Assembly (NCBI GenBank): GCA_920105625.2
Contig: OV050030.1
Span: 136,947,918 to 137,011,917 of the forward strand
Direction of reading: 5' to 3'
Length of the DNA stretch: 64,000 bases
Origin: Clusia tigrina
Taxonomy: Eukaryota; Arthropoda; Insecta; Diptera; Clusiidae
Below, piece by piece: positions 29,542 through 39,194 of the stretch (its first letter is position 1; every line of letters starts with the position of its first letter). Made by a program: the position numbers and the translations under genes. Under the pieces are notes generated by a model, which made no database searches, had not been told where the DNA came from, and saw only the letters and a list, made by a program, of their open reading frames with translations.

Positions 29542-29720
29542 CCACTTTCTACTTGGATCAGCAAATAATGCGAAAACGCCAGGTGTTCAAGACGTGTGCG
29601 AACGACCATGTGTTTTGAGGAAACAGTGGCGGATTTCCGGCGACTTAAGGGACAAGTTTTGGAAGCGATGGGTGGCAGAGTACCTACCGACGCTGATGCG
29701 CCGGGTAAAGTGATGTGCCA
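29468..29720 (+). pseudogene. BEL DUF5641 module, broken
   Basis: The frame reads NEEEPLTPNHFLLGSANNAK and RISGDLRDKFWKRWVAEYLPTLMRR, the typical C-terminal module of BEL pol. A further shift continues it to about 29910 (SPWKG/GVVK region). It is followed by the polypurine tract. Confidence 0.85.
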
Positions 29721-29945
29721 GGACTGTTCCCATAAAGGAGGGCGATTTGGTATTTATTTGCGATCCAAATGCGCCCAGAAGCCACTGGCGTCGCGGGAAG
29801 GTGCTGAAAATTCACCATGGAAGGGATGGTGTTGCGAAGCGTGTGGACGTGCACACCAACAGGGGAGTCGTCATGAGAGCTGCATCGAAGTTGGCTGTCC
29901 TGGACGTCGAATAGGTGCATCGGGGTCGATTCACGGGGTCGGGGG

Positions 29946-30278
29946 TGTTACTTTAATTGCGTCCACTGTTGTCCGCCGTGTAGAGTTATTGTTAAGTGTC
30001 AGTGTAAAGTTGAATTGTTAGTGTAAAACCTTATCGCAGTTTCTGTTTCTCCTTCGTGTACTGGAAATATGCCTCTATTGTCAAAACGGCATTATTAAGC
30101 CGCTAGACATTGCGCCGTTGGGCATTTACTGAAAGTTGAATTTTAGTTGAAGTTTTGATAGCGAAGGAGGAGGACATTGCGGTAAGGTTATTTTAAAGAG
30201 ATATATGTACATTTTAAATTTGTTCCCTTTTTAGAAATAAACACATTGTTAAATTTGCATCCTCCTTGAACTTCAACA
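29946..30278 (+). repeat. BEL 3' LTR (333 bp)
   Basis: The LTR starts TGTTACTTTAATTG right after the G-rich polypurine tract and ends ...CTTCAACA at 30278. It contains AATAAA near 30236. The next bases, TGCAT, would be the 5-bp target duplication; the same TGCAT is at 25895. Confidence 0.78.
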
Positions 30279-30878
30279 TGCATGTTTTTTATATATTATA
30301 ATGATATTAATTTAAGTTAATTTTTATTTTGCAAATAATGTATTAAGATAAAAGAAATATCAAAAATTTTAATACATCTGCAAAATTCTTCTTTTTCCTA
30401 CCATAAGAATAAAATCCAATCTAAGAATTTACTTAATATAGCATATACGAAAAAACAAAAATTTCCTAAAATTACACATATTCATTGACGAACGAAATGT
30501 TTGATGGGATTAGGTTTTGTGAAGTTTATGAGCTTCTTCAGACGAATTGCGCAAAAGCATCAAAAAACTAACATAAACAAAGGTATTGAAATCGTACAAA
30601 TACTAACACAATTTCATGCCCACATGAATTTATATATGTGAGTTAAGAAACACCGTTATGACTATTTTTAGAAGATATAAATTTCTTTGCTGTAATGATC
30701 TGCTATAGCAGTAGCAATTCAATGTGGTTTAGTAAAATTATTTAATATTGGATAATTTATGCTAAAGTAGAAACTAATCTTAATATTTTTTATACAAATA
30801 ATTATTAGTTTGCTTTCAAAAAAAGGATGAACAATTAAAAAAATATAAAAATAAACGCATTTCTCAGCGAACTTGAAC
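30279..30878. repeat. Unknown repeat, right copy (A')
   Basis: Second copy of the repeat at 25895-26440, about 600 bp. Unlike the left copy it continues beyond CTTGAAC into a tRNA-like sequence, so it may be the complete end. Confidence 0.9.
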
Positions 30879-30945
30879 TCGGCGTCATCAAATTGATAGA
30901 CCAACGCTTTACCACTTGCGCTTTGATCTTTATAAAAGATCCTAT
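30864..30945 (-). other. tRNA-like head, possible SINE 5' end
   Basis: On the minus strand AGCGCAAGTGGTAAAGCG resembles a pol III A box and GAGTTCAAGTTCGC a B box about 40 bp further on. Together with the AT-rich body to the left this could be a tRNA-derived SINE reading leftward. The cloverleaf is imperfect. Confidence 0.4.
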
Positions 30946-31740
30946 GCATGCATATTTATTTTATATTGTCAAGTGTTCTAATAAGCACGCATTATGCTTC
31001 GTCGTGACATGGCAAATGTTTCTTATACGCAAAACCCCAAATGCTTTGTTTTAAGCCCCACTTTCCGAATAAGAAACTCATTCTTGTGTATTTTACCCCA
31101 GCCACACAAAACAGAAAATAAAAATTTGATTTCAAATCAGTCGCTTCTGCTGTGAGCACACACACACTAAATTATTCATACGAATGTGCAAACAACAATA
31201 GCCATGACTGCTTCGTGAAATTGCCGATCATGATTCCAAGGTGGTTGACATACACTTCAATATGTTGATTCTCACTCAAGAGAGCAATGAAAGGTATTTC
31301 CGTATATTGTTTTTGGTGAAACTATGCTGGCCATTCAAGGGCTAACCAACACTGTGCACGAATTAATAAGGCTTCTAAGGCAAAGACCGCAATAAAATGT
31401 TTGGATTAAAAAACTTTGTTTTACATAATCAAATTTTGAGGAATAAAGAATTGAGGTATAAGAAAATAAACTAAATTAAAATATCATTATATGTATATGC
31501 AAAAATTAATTAAACAAGTTAAGATCAAATAGATAAATTTTTAAGCAAATAAAAAATTAAACAAAAAACAAAAAAAAATAATTAAATAAACAAATAATTT
31601 ATAAAATAGGATAATTACGTGTTATGCAATGTTTTTATTAAGAAGTTTAAAGTGTCGAAATATATTTAGATCTGGTTCCATCACTTTCTCGGGTGTACTG
31701 CGAACAGTCAGTGGAATTCATAGCAGTTTCGATGTTTCTA
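30946..31740. other. AT-rich stretch with one weak exon-like segment
   Basis: Mostly AT-rich. On the plus strand 31202-31288 lies between AACAACAATAG and a donor-like GGTATTTCC, and reads LLREIADHDSKVVDIHFNML in one phase. I do not recognise it; it may be chance. Confidence 0.25.
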
Positions 31741-31749
31741 AGGCATCCT

Positions 31750-32340
31750 CATCTGTATCACCTGCAAAGCCCGATTTTGTCATGATATTGTGCAATATCA
31801 CACAAGCCGCAATTATGGAGCACTGCTGTTTCATGTAAATAATGTAGCACTCGGAGCTTCAGCAAACATCTGAAACGCGATCTTAAAACACAAAATGTCA
31901 TTTCTATGGAGATTCTGGCAATTGCATGCAATTTGTTATAATTTCTGTCTCTAGCGTTACTTGGGGCACCAACTGATGTAAGAAACCAGCGCTCCAAAGG
32001 ATACCCTTGATCACCAATAAGCCAAGATTCTCTTTAGTGAATAGCAGACCTACTATTTTCTTCCTCTATCGAGGTTGGAAACTTAATTTCTCCGCCTTTA
32101 GCCTGTTTAATCTGTAACCTGTATGTTTTGCAACAGCCCGCAAACTTCTTGAAAATTACGACTGGCTCATGGCCAAGTTGCAATTATTGCCCACACATTT
32201 TTGATACGACGCGTATAGTTAACGGCAACGAAGAGTTTTAAACATCGTATAGCTTCAGATCATCAATGAGCCGCCGGCACAATTGACGCGTCAAACGAAA
32301 ATTTTCTACAAATTCAAGGAGAATGGGTTGCTGGCATCCC
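31750..32340 (-). pseudogene. PIF/Harbinger transposase (HARBI1-like) fragment
   Basis: The minus-strand frame 31758-31997 encodes ERWFLTSVGAPSNARDRNYN and IEMTFCVLRSRFRCL, matching the C-terminal half of HARBI1-type nucleases (normally IERxFGxLKxRFRxL). Upstream in other frames, LIGDQGYPLERW is present near 32020 and NFRLTRQLCRRLIDDL near 32290. The catalytic Asp of the GDxGY motif is kept, while the frame is broken several times. The nuclease cuts and joins Harbinger DNA ends. It lies 0.2 kb past the 3' end of trr. Confidence 0.85.
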
Positions 32341-32453
32341 TAAGCTCCTTAAATAACGCCCCTTTTATATTTCTTTCATTTTACTCTTCTTAATTTTCAA
32401 TTTTCACATTCACAAATATTGATAATAACTTTAGTTGCCCATTTTACTGCTGC

Positions 32454-32459
32454 TTTATT
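32454..32459 (-). promoter_or_regulatory. trr: Poly(A) signal AATAAA downstream of trr
   Basis: AATAAA on the minus strand lies 56 bp after the trr stop codon. Its distance and strand fit 3' end formation of that gene. Confidence 0.55.
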
Positions 32460-32514
32460 TAAATTAAGTCAACTTAGCTAAAGTTACATTTTAAAAATAT
32501 ATTAAAAATATTTG

Positions 32515-33677
32515 CTAATTCATCCATTTTCGACAATTTGGTGCTTGACACATGCATGGTATCTTATGTGCATCATCTTCGATATCAAATTTATAATCAT
32601 ATGAAAGCTGAAATGAAAGGAATTAGCCCATATAAAAAATACAATATGAGCCATACCTCTTCACCGCGATGAGTTCTACGTTTAGCAAATATAATAATTC
32701 GAAATTCCCGATCTACCTCAACTATTTCGGTGACACAGTTAGGATTACAGGAATGATTAATATATCTTGCCAGCCCTCCAGATAAAGTTGCATCAACAAC
32801 TCTGTCTTCGTCCAAACGGAACATATAGATACCCCGATTCTGTGAAAAAAATTATTTGTGAATATTTATTTAGGGACAAGTAAGGAAACTGCGTTTTCCA
32901 CCTTTGCTTCATACTGCTTCTCTCGTATCTCAGAAACTTCTGTCCGTATTACCTCTCCAATATATTCTATTATCATTGTATGTTTCTCTATATCGCGAGC
33001 GGCATACAATCCTAGTCCCTGTATTTTAGATCTAAAAACATAAAATGTGAATATGTGAATAGTACAATTAATTAATCACATCAATTTTACCTTGCAAGAT
33101 AAACATTGTTTCGCCATTCTTGTTTCATTTTTTTATATTGAGAGCTCTTTGAGTGAACGAATTGTTTACTGTAGGGACAAGTTACTTCACCAGCAACTAT
33201 AGACGACGTTGGGTTAGCCATCCGTTGATTCGAGATAGTACGCTGTGTATGGGGTTTCCGCCAACCGATAATTTGCCGCTGCTTTTGCTCTGTACGAGCA
33301 GACCCAGAAGGATTAATAGCAAGTGGTAGTTCCAATAGGGGGTTGCGCCCATACTTAAAGCGATAATCATGTAATGTCTCGACTCCCGGTAGACTTTCTA
33401 TTATACGAACTATTGCTGGTTCTGTAAGACCGAAGAGGTCTTCCCCAGAAATAAAGTTTGGAAATAGCTGTACCAGCTTACGCTCTTTCCGCAATACAGC
33501 TATGGGCTCTAGTATCCGCCGCCAAACAGTCTGAGATGAGGTGTCTCTAAACTCAACGTCATTCTCCATGGGTTCCTGTACTTGGATTCGGAATTCTGGA
33601 CGGCCAGAAACTTCAGCTATAGAGCACACATACCGACACCGTTTATTGAGACGTTTCATAGACCAGTATAAACGGCT
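32515..33677 (-). CDS. trr: trithorax-related histone H3K4 methyltransferase, last four exons
   Basis: Four minus-strand exons join cleanly: 33677-33091, 33031-32902, 32839-32657 and 32607-32515, with AG acceptors, GT donors and introns of 54-62 bp (one, 49 bp). The first holds the second half of FYRN ([20 protein letters not shown]) and FYRC ([18 protein letters not shown]). The others form the SET domain: [50 protein letters not shown], then post-[17 protein letters not shown]. Trr/KMT2C/D monomethylates H3K4 at enhancers in the COMPASS-like complex. No stop, frameshift or lost catalytic residue is seen. Upstream exons are not found in the window. Confidence 0.93.
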
Positions 33678-34137
33678 CTGAAATAAGAGAGATAAAAAAT
33701 ATAAACGAAAATATTAATAGATCGGAACCGAAACAAATTTCTTGCAAACTCAACCCAATGAATTATTTTCAATTGAAATATAATTGATAAATAATGTGAA
33801 TACTTTTAATTGCACCCAAACTCAAATGACTATTAAACCAGCAAATGGGATTTAAAAACTTCAGTTGAATTAAATTCCAATTTCGTTGAATGTATTGTCG
33901 GAAAGTAATATACCATCATATACATGCTTTTTTACATTTTGCTTTTTATTTATATAGTTATCGCTAATCGAACTATCTGTAAGTTTACAAAGCTCATAAC
34001 TAACATTGATGTTTATAGTCCCCACCAACGTTTGAATTGTTTACTATATTGCAATGTAATCCAAAATAATTAGTACTCATTTGGTGCATTGAGAAGATAG
34101 GTTTAGATATTTTTGGCTAATAGAGAGTTTGTGACAC
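33678..34137 (-). other. Upstream intron sequence of trr (start)
   Basis: AT-rich DNA directly upstream of the FYRN exon. It holds the branch-point side of the intron (TCTCTTATTTCAG acceptor) and no exon. The intron would have to continue through the Harbinger element to the right. Confidence 0.5.
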
Positions 34138-34907
34138 TAAGGGTCGGTTTCACAGTGCACACTTAAGTCGAAGCTGAATTTAAGCTAAACTTAAGTACAA
34201 CAAACTATTTTACAATGTATACTTAATCCTAGACTTAAGCCCCCAACACTAATGACTTAAGTTATGCTTAAATGTTGGCTGATCAGATGATAAGTCTTTT
34301 TTTTAAAATTAAAGTTAAAAACTGAAAAAGTGTTAAAAGTGCATTAATAATCAGATGCCGATAGTGACTCTGAAATTGAGTTGTTGTGGAATATTGTTAT
34401 AACCAGGCGAAGAAAAATTACACTAGTTTACACCGAAAATGTACATTTGATGAGAGGTGACTTTTCTTATGTATTTTCATCTGCTGTATTCGAAAATCAA
34501 GGTTAAATTTTTTTTCATGGAATAGTTTTGGAGATATTGTAATTTTTGTATTTTTTCGACCTTTTTTCACGTGACAAATCATATCTCTTGGTACCCAATG
34601 CAAGGTATTGAGTACCAAGAATAATTTCCACTTTTGTGTGAAAAAGAGGAAATTATTCAGGAACTAGCAGTTCGAAAGGTTTTATGGGACCATTCGAATC
34701 CTTTGGAGATACGCAAACCATTGTAAGATTGACAAGCATTTTCTAGACAGGCATTTTTAATAAATGTGTATGTTTTTCGATTTAAATAATATTACTGCCA
34801 GAACAAACCGGCGTTTAAATATCTCTATTAGATTTGCTTTCCACCTCTTTGCCATCGTCAAGACAACCATTTAGATTTCCGCCCATCGTGAAATTCAGCG
34901 CTTGTTA

Positions 34908-35240
34908 GCGTTTTTTACTGAGGCCGGATACCAAAAAGGAGTAGGTACAGACCATGAAAATGTTTTGGGTTCATCTCCCTGTTCTCCGTCATGTATTTTA
35001 TTTAAAGCAGCCTTCTTACGCACATAGCGCTTTTCGTCGGTCCAAACCTAATTTGAAAATAATTCGTTTATAATGGGCGACATATAAGATTAACACATTT
35101 TTTACCTTCTTCCACTCAAATTTACTCTTAACTGGGGGACCCACACGGCTCAACTCCAAACTGAGCTGCTTCCAGAACTCGGTCACCCCTTCACGGCTTT
35201 CTTTTTTGAATCCTTTGGCAATATCACAGACTTTCCTACT
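34908..35240 (-). pseudogene. Harbinger Myb/SANT-like protein gene, partial, two exons
   Basis: On the minus strand a frame reads FKKESREGVTEFWKQLSLEL, SRVGPPVKSKFEWKK, then a 60-bp intron with good borders (AAG|GTAAAA at about 35106, AAATTAG near 35047), and WTDEKRYVRKKAALNKIHDG. This is the GPPV...W.KVW...K..V.KK pattern of Myb/SANT-like DNA-binding partners encoded by Harbinger elements; the partner binds the TIR region and helps the nuclease. It ends at a stop near 34908. The start lies in unclear sequence. Confidence 0.65.
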
Positions 35241-35589
35241 TTCTACTTAGAAGCAGATCACTTGGAATTTTATTTGTTGTTCTACTCCTGAAATAAAAGC
35301 AAAAAACAAATTTAATTTCCCCTTTTTTGCATTAAAATAAAAAACTTACACTACTTATGATGCTTTCTCGTTCGCCTACAAAAAATAAGTGAAAACTTTT
35401 ACGATTAATGGCGAAACAATTTGACAGAAAAAACTGTTGCCGATAAGCGAATTTTTTTCGAATATGCGATATCTTACAGGCGAAACTCATGATAAGGGGG
35501 AAAAGTGAAAAAGAGAAATATTTCGGACGAAATGTAATTCACGCGGAACTCCCGATAAGGCCGATTATTTTTTTCAACAATTCTACCAC

Positions 35590-36480
35590 CTTTATTACTG
35601 CGTTATTTTTGCTTTTCTTCCATTTTTTAAAATACTCTACTCTATTTAAAAAATTATAAATAATAATTAATTTGTTTTTTTTTTGTTTTTTGTTTTTGTA
35701 ACGTTTTGTTCAAGGACCAAAAAAAAATTATTTTTATTCTTATTTAATTAAAAAGTTCCCAATGTTTCGGTTTCCTCCGGAAACCATCCTCAGGGTCATC
35801 TACAATTAATGACAATTATATAAAAATGTTTCAAATCAATAAATATCTTGGCACTTACAATTATCTGATCTGTCAACTTAAATGTAAATTACAGCCTAAA
35901 TATAATATTACCTGCCTAACATTAAACGGTGGTCTTAATTTTTCTAAGGTAAGCTGTTTGTGTTTGTTGTTGTTATTTTGAATGTTTACTTGTCTCGTAC
36001 ATGTTTTCTATATATGTGTGCACAGCTATCCGTGTCCGTTTTATAATTAAGTCTTTGCTTTCTTGGTATGTTAGTGATATGTAGCATTTCCAGTAGGTAT
36101 CGTTTGTTGTAGTGTTGTTCTTGTTGTAATACCTGTGCTTCTTCGAAGTTCGGGTGATGTCCACTAAGAGCATAGTGATCTGCAAGTGCCGTTTTTGGGT
36201 CGAGAGCTGTGGTTCTGTTTTTCCTATCCGATTTGTGCGCTGATACTCTCGTCCTTAATTTGTTTTTGGTCGTACCAATATATACTTTGTGGCATAAATT
36301 GGACCCGTCTCCACAACAATTAATTTTGTATATCACGTGCGCCTTATCTAATTTGTGAACAAATAGGTCTTAATGGTGTGTTCTCTTTATGTGTTTTTGG
36401 TAACCCATATATTCGTGGTGCTATAGCTATTTTAGTAGTTTACTTTTGTTTTTCGTAAGACCTATTATAATAATAATAAA
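35590..36480 (-). mobile_element. Penelope-like retroelement fragment
   Basis: On the minus strand the piece 36427-36362 reads [19 protein letters not shown], the first conserved block of Penelope reverse transcriptase. It then jumps directly to the GIY-YIG endonuclease, so the RT core is deleted. Downstream is an AT-rich 3' region with a hairpin (GGTTTCC/GGAAACC) typical of these elements. It is nested in the Harbinger element. Confidence 0.82.
35986..36336 (-). pseudogene. Penelope GIY-YIG endonuclease domain
   Basis: The 116-residue frame has HKVYIGTTKNKLRTRVSAHK (the YIG half of GIY-YIG with its conserved Arg), a following ALADHYALSGHHPNF, and ALSGH/HxPNF region as in Penelope endonucleases, then LLEMLHI. 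The GIY half is MIYKINC. The domain nicks target DNA for priming. It looks intact but is detached from a functional RT. Confidence 0.85.
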
Positions 36481-36639
36481 ATAAATTGCTTTCTTGTGTT
36501 GCTAACTTTTCAATATTTGAGAGAAACTTAAGTACGGACTGTGAAACTGAAAACCATCCAAATACGTTTATCTTTGTTTTTTCTTAAGTATGCACTATGA
36601 ACTTAAGTATGCACTGTGAAACTGGCGGCCCTAAGTAAA

Positions 36640-37530
36640 ATTTGTGGAAAAAATGGCATGTTGTGCTTAAATCAACTCAGCTCGGTAATTTTGTTTTTTT
36701 AGATGGAGTGAGATTTTGAACTGCGATTACCATAACTGCCCAAACCTGATTGTTTTACTGCTTTATATAAAAGAATTTTGTGCTACAACCGAAGTATTCA
36801 TTTTTTATTAAGAATCCAATTTAACTTCTTCTTATTTTTTTTTATTCCAAATTTATTTACCTGTTCACAATATATTTTACTTATTGTTAAATTATTTTAA
36901 CAATTTGGTTACATTATATTTTCTGGCCATATCCAGAGCAAATGTATTTAATGAAGACAATTTATTATTTATAGCTACAAACATATTAATATTTACTAGT
37001 TTCGGCCGTACTCGTAATTCGGCCATTCTCCTGAAGATAGTTTCTTTTTTCTCACATGCCAACAAAAATGCAAAAAGTGTTTTAATTTCGTATTATCATA
37101 TATTTTAATGATAAATAATTTCACAATAAGCATTTCAGTGTTGACTATCCCTTAACTTTAAATATTTAAAATTATTTTTTTTGCCCGAGCTAGAGGAAGA
37201 AATGTACCTATTTTTTTTGTTAATATGTGATAAACACAATAGAATCAAAATATCTGTATAAAGACGGTTTAAAACTTTCACTTTTATTCTGGTCCCATAG
37301 ACTAATGCATCCTTAGCATTCAAATTTTTATGAGAAGCACAACACAATTGACTTTCAATGCTAAGTTGTATGGTGGTAAACCACTAATTGACTAAGATTT
37401 CACCAAATCTACAGGATAATTGTTAACTTCTGCGTCGTAGTCAAAAATATTTTTATCATAGCTATAATCAACTTTTTGTTTAGATAAACGGTTCAAAATA
37501 TCTGAATTAATAACAATAACAATTTTTATA
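36640..37530. other. AT-rich stretch with an open minus-strand frame
   Basis: No transposon is recognised. On the minus strand about 37113-36893 is open for ~75 codons and ends at a stop near 36893; part reads FRRMAELRVRPKLVNINMF and LNTFALDMARKYNVTKLLK, which looks protein-like. A second minus frame (37135-37347) reads SHKNLNAKDALVYGTRIKV. They might be terminal exons of an unknown gene or remnants of a repeat. Confidence 0.25.
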
Positions 37531-37532
37531 CC

Positions 37533-38990
37533 CTTAACCTTTAAAAAAGGTAAATAGGGTATACTAATTTTGTGCTTTTGAGAGGGGTTGCAATTTCAAG
37601 AAGGAGGCGTGGTAGGTATGGACATATATATACAGATATGATCAGAATCACTTTCTAAGCAATTTTTTTTTTGTCCGTCCGTCTTTCCGTCTGTGGCCAC
37701 TCTTTTTCTACACCGTTAGAGCTATAGTAATGAAATTTTGCAAAAGTACAGAAACAGATTGCTATATGATCCCAATTAGACAAAGACCACGCCTACCTCC
37801 CATATAAGGAACTTTTTTCACCTTTTTTAAAATTACTATAACTTCGGTCCCGTTGATGGAATCGTAACGCATTTATGGAGATGTGGGTCGTACTAAACCC
37901 CATGCAAAAAGTGGGCAGTATTTATTAACTACCACACCCACTATTAACAAATAATAATAACATAAGATCTGGTAGAGATTTACGGACGAAAAAACATGTG
38001 GATATTATAAAACTATCTGCAACAAATGGGTTTGATCAGGGAAAAGACCAGCCCACCTTTCATATAGTTTCGGGTCTAAAATTTAAATTATCGTATTGCT
38101 GCCAGCGAAATAAAAATTGGGAGAAATATACATGGGGTCCATAACAGTGTGTGTGTGTGCAGAATATGAGGATAATAATACAACTGCCATGCCCACAATT
38201 AGCCAAAAATCATTACTAGCCTCCTATTAACAATTTTTAAACGAAATTTCACAGGAAGGTTGCGGATACTAACATTAAACAACACACAAAAAATGGGCGT
38301 GTTATTTTTACGGCCCCGCCCACTATTGACATATTATTATAACTTACGACCTATAGAATATGTTTGGACGCAATTTTACGTTAGTACGTATATGGACCTA
38401 CAAAGTCATATATAAGATTCGGAGACGACCGGATGAAGGATACGCCTCCCTTACATATAATGAACTTTGAGGACCCCACTTAAAAGCAATTAACGTATCT
38501 ATGCTTCTAGTGATGATATATTTATACAAATTTGTAGGTGTATACATTGGGTCTGTACTAGCGTGCATTCCAAATATGTGCAGATTTTGACTACTGCCAC
38601 GCCCACAATTAAGAAAAATCATTACTAGGTTCCTATAGAAGATACATCAATGAAATTTCACAGGAAGGTTGCGGGTACTAACTTAAACGGCACAAAAAAT
38701 TGGCCTGTTATTTTTAGAGCCACGCACACTATTGACATATTATTATAACTTACGATCTATACAAAATTTTGGACTAAACTTTATATTTGTAGTTATATTT
38801 ACACTACAAAGCCATACGCAAGAAATGGGATCGATATAATCAGTTCAAGGTACCCTAACGAAAATTACCGTAGATATGGTCCTAATGATGATTTGTGAAG
38901 AAAACATCCCCATTGTTGAACTTGCATGCACAAGGAAAGGTAAAGGGTATTTCAAAGTCGGTCTAACCCGACTTCAGACTTCTGTACTGT
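37533..38990. repeat. Dispersed repeat with ~410-bp internal period
   Basis: The block opens with ACCCTTAACCTTTAAAAAAG, contains GTCCGTCCGTCTTTCCGTCT near 37674, and ends near AGTCGGTCTAACCCGACTTC. Within it a unit recurs with a shift of about 410 bp, for example TTTCACAGGAAGGTTGCGG at about 38247 and 38656, and ACTATTGACATATTATTATA at about 38322 and 38731; a third, weaker copy is near 37940. GAAGGAGGCGTGGTAGGTAT (37600) is found reversed near 54655. Confidence 0.75.
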
Positions 38991-39194
38991 TTGGTGCTAA
39001 AACTGATTTATATATGCGATTTGTTAAAATGTTCTCAGAGACATTTCCAAAAGTATCAGTTATTATAATTGCCTCGTCACCGAGCAATTGTTGTGAAATT
39101 TGTATAATATATTGACCAAAATGAGGAATCCATTCACAATCCTCATTCATTCACAATCGATTTTAAAAAAGCTCTCATAGAAGAACAAATATCT

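Larger units (their letters stand above)
26441..30278 (+). mobile_element. BEL/Pao element, 5'-truncated, with 3' LTR
   Basis: The element begins inside the protease/RT linker and runs through RT, RNase H, integrase and DUF5641 to a polypurine tract (GGGGTCGGGGG, 29935-29945) and a 333-bp LTR. Its left part (5' LTR, gag, most of protease) is missing. It lies between two direct copies of an unrelated repeat. Confidence 0.9.
34141..36631. mobile_element. PIF/Harbinger element without transposase
   Basis: The 2,491-bp element is bordered by the 3-bp duplication TAA (34138-34140, 36632-36634). Its ends are inverted repeats: GGGTCGGTTTCACAGTGCAC at the left and, reversed, GGGCCGCCAGTTTCACAGTG at the right. 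Both subterminal zones hold several copies of a CTTAAGTnnGCACTGTGAAAC-like motif. It carries a Myb/SANT-like gene but no nuclease gene, and a Penelope-like fragment has inserted in it. Confidence 0.85.

Noticed and set aside
25895..30878. The two A repeats as LTRs of the BEL element
   Set aside because: They lack TG/CA ends and the BEL element has its own LTR (29946-30278) with a polypurine tract just inside the right copy.
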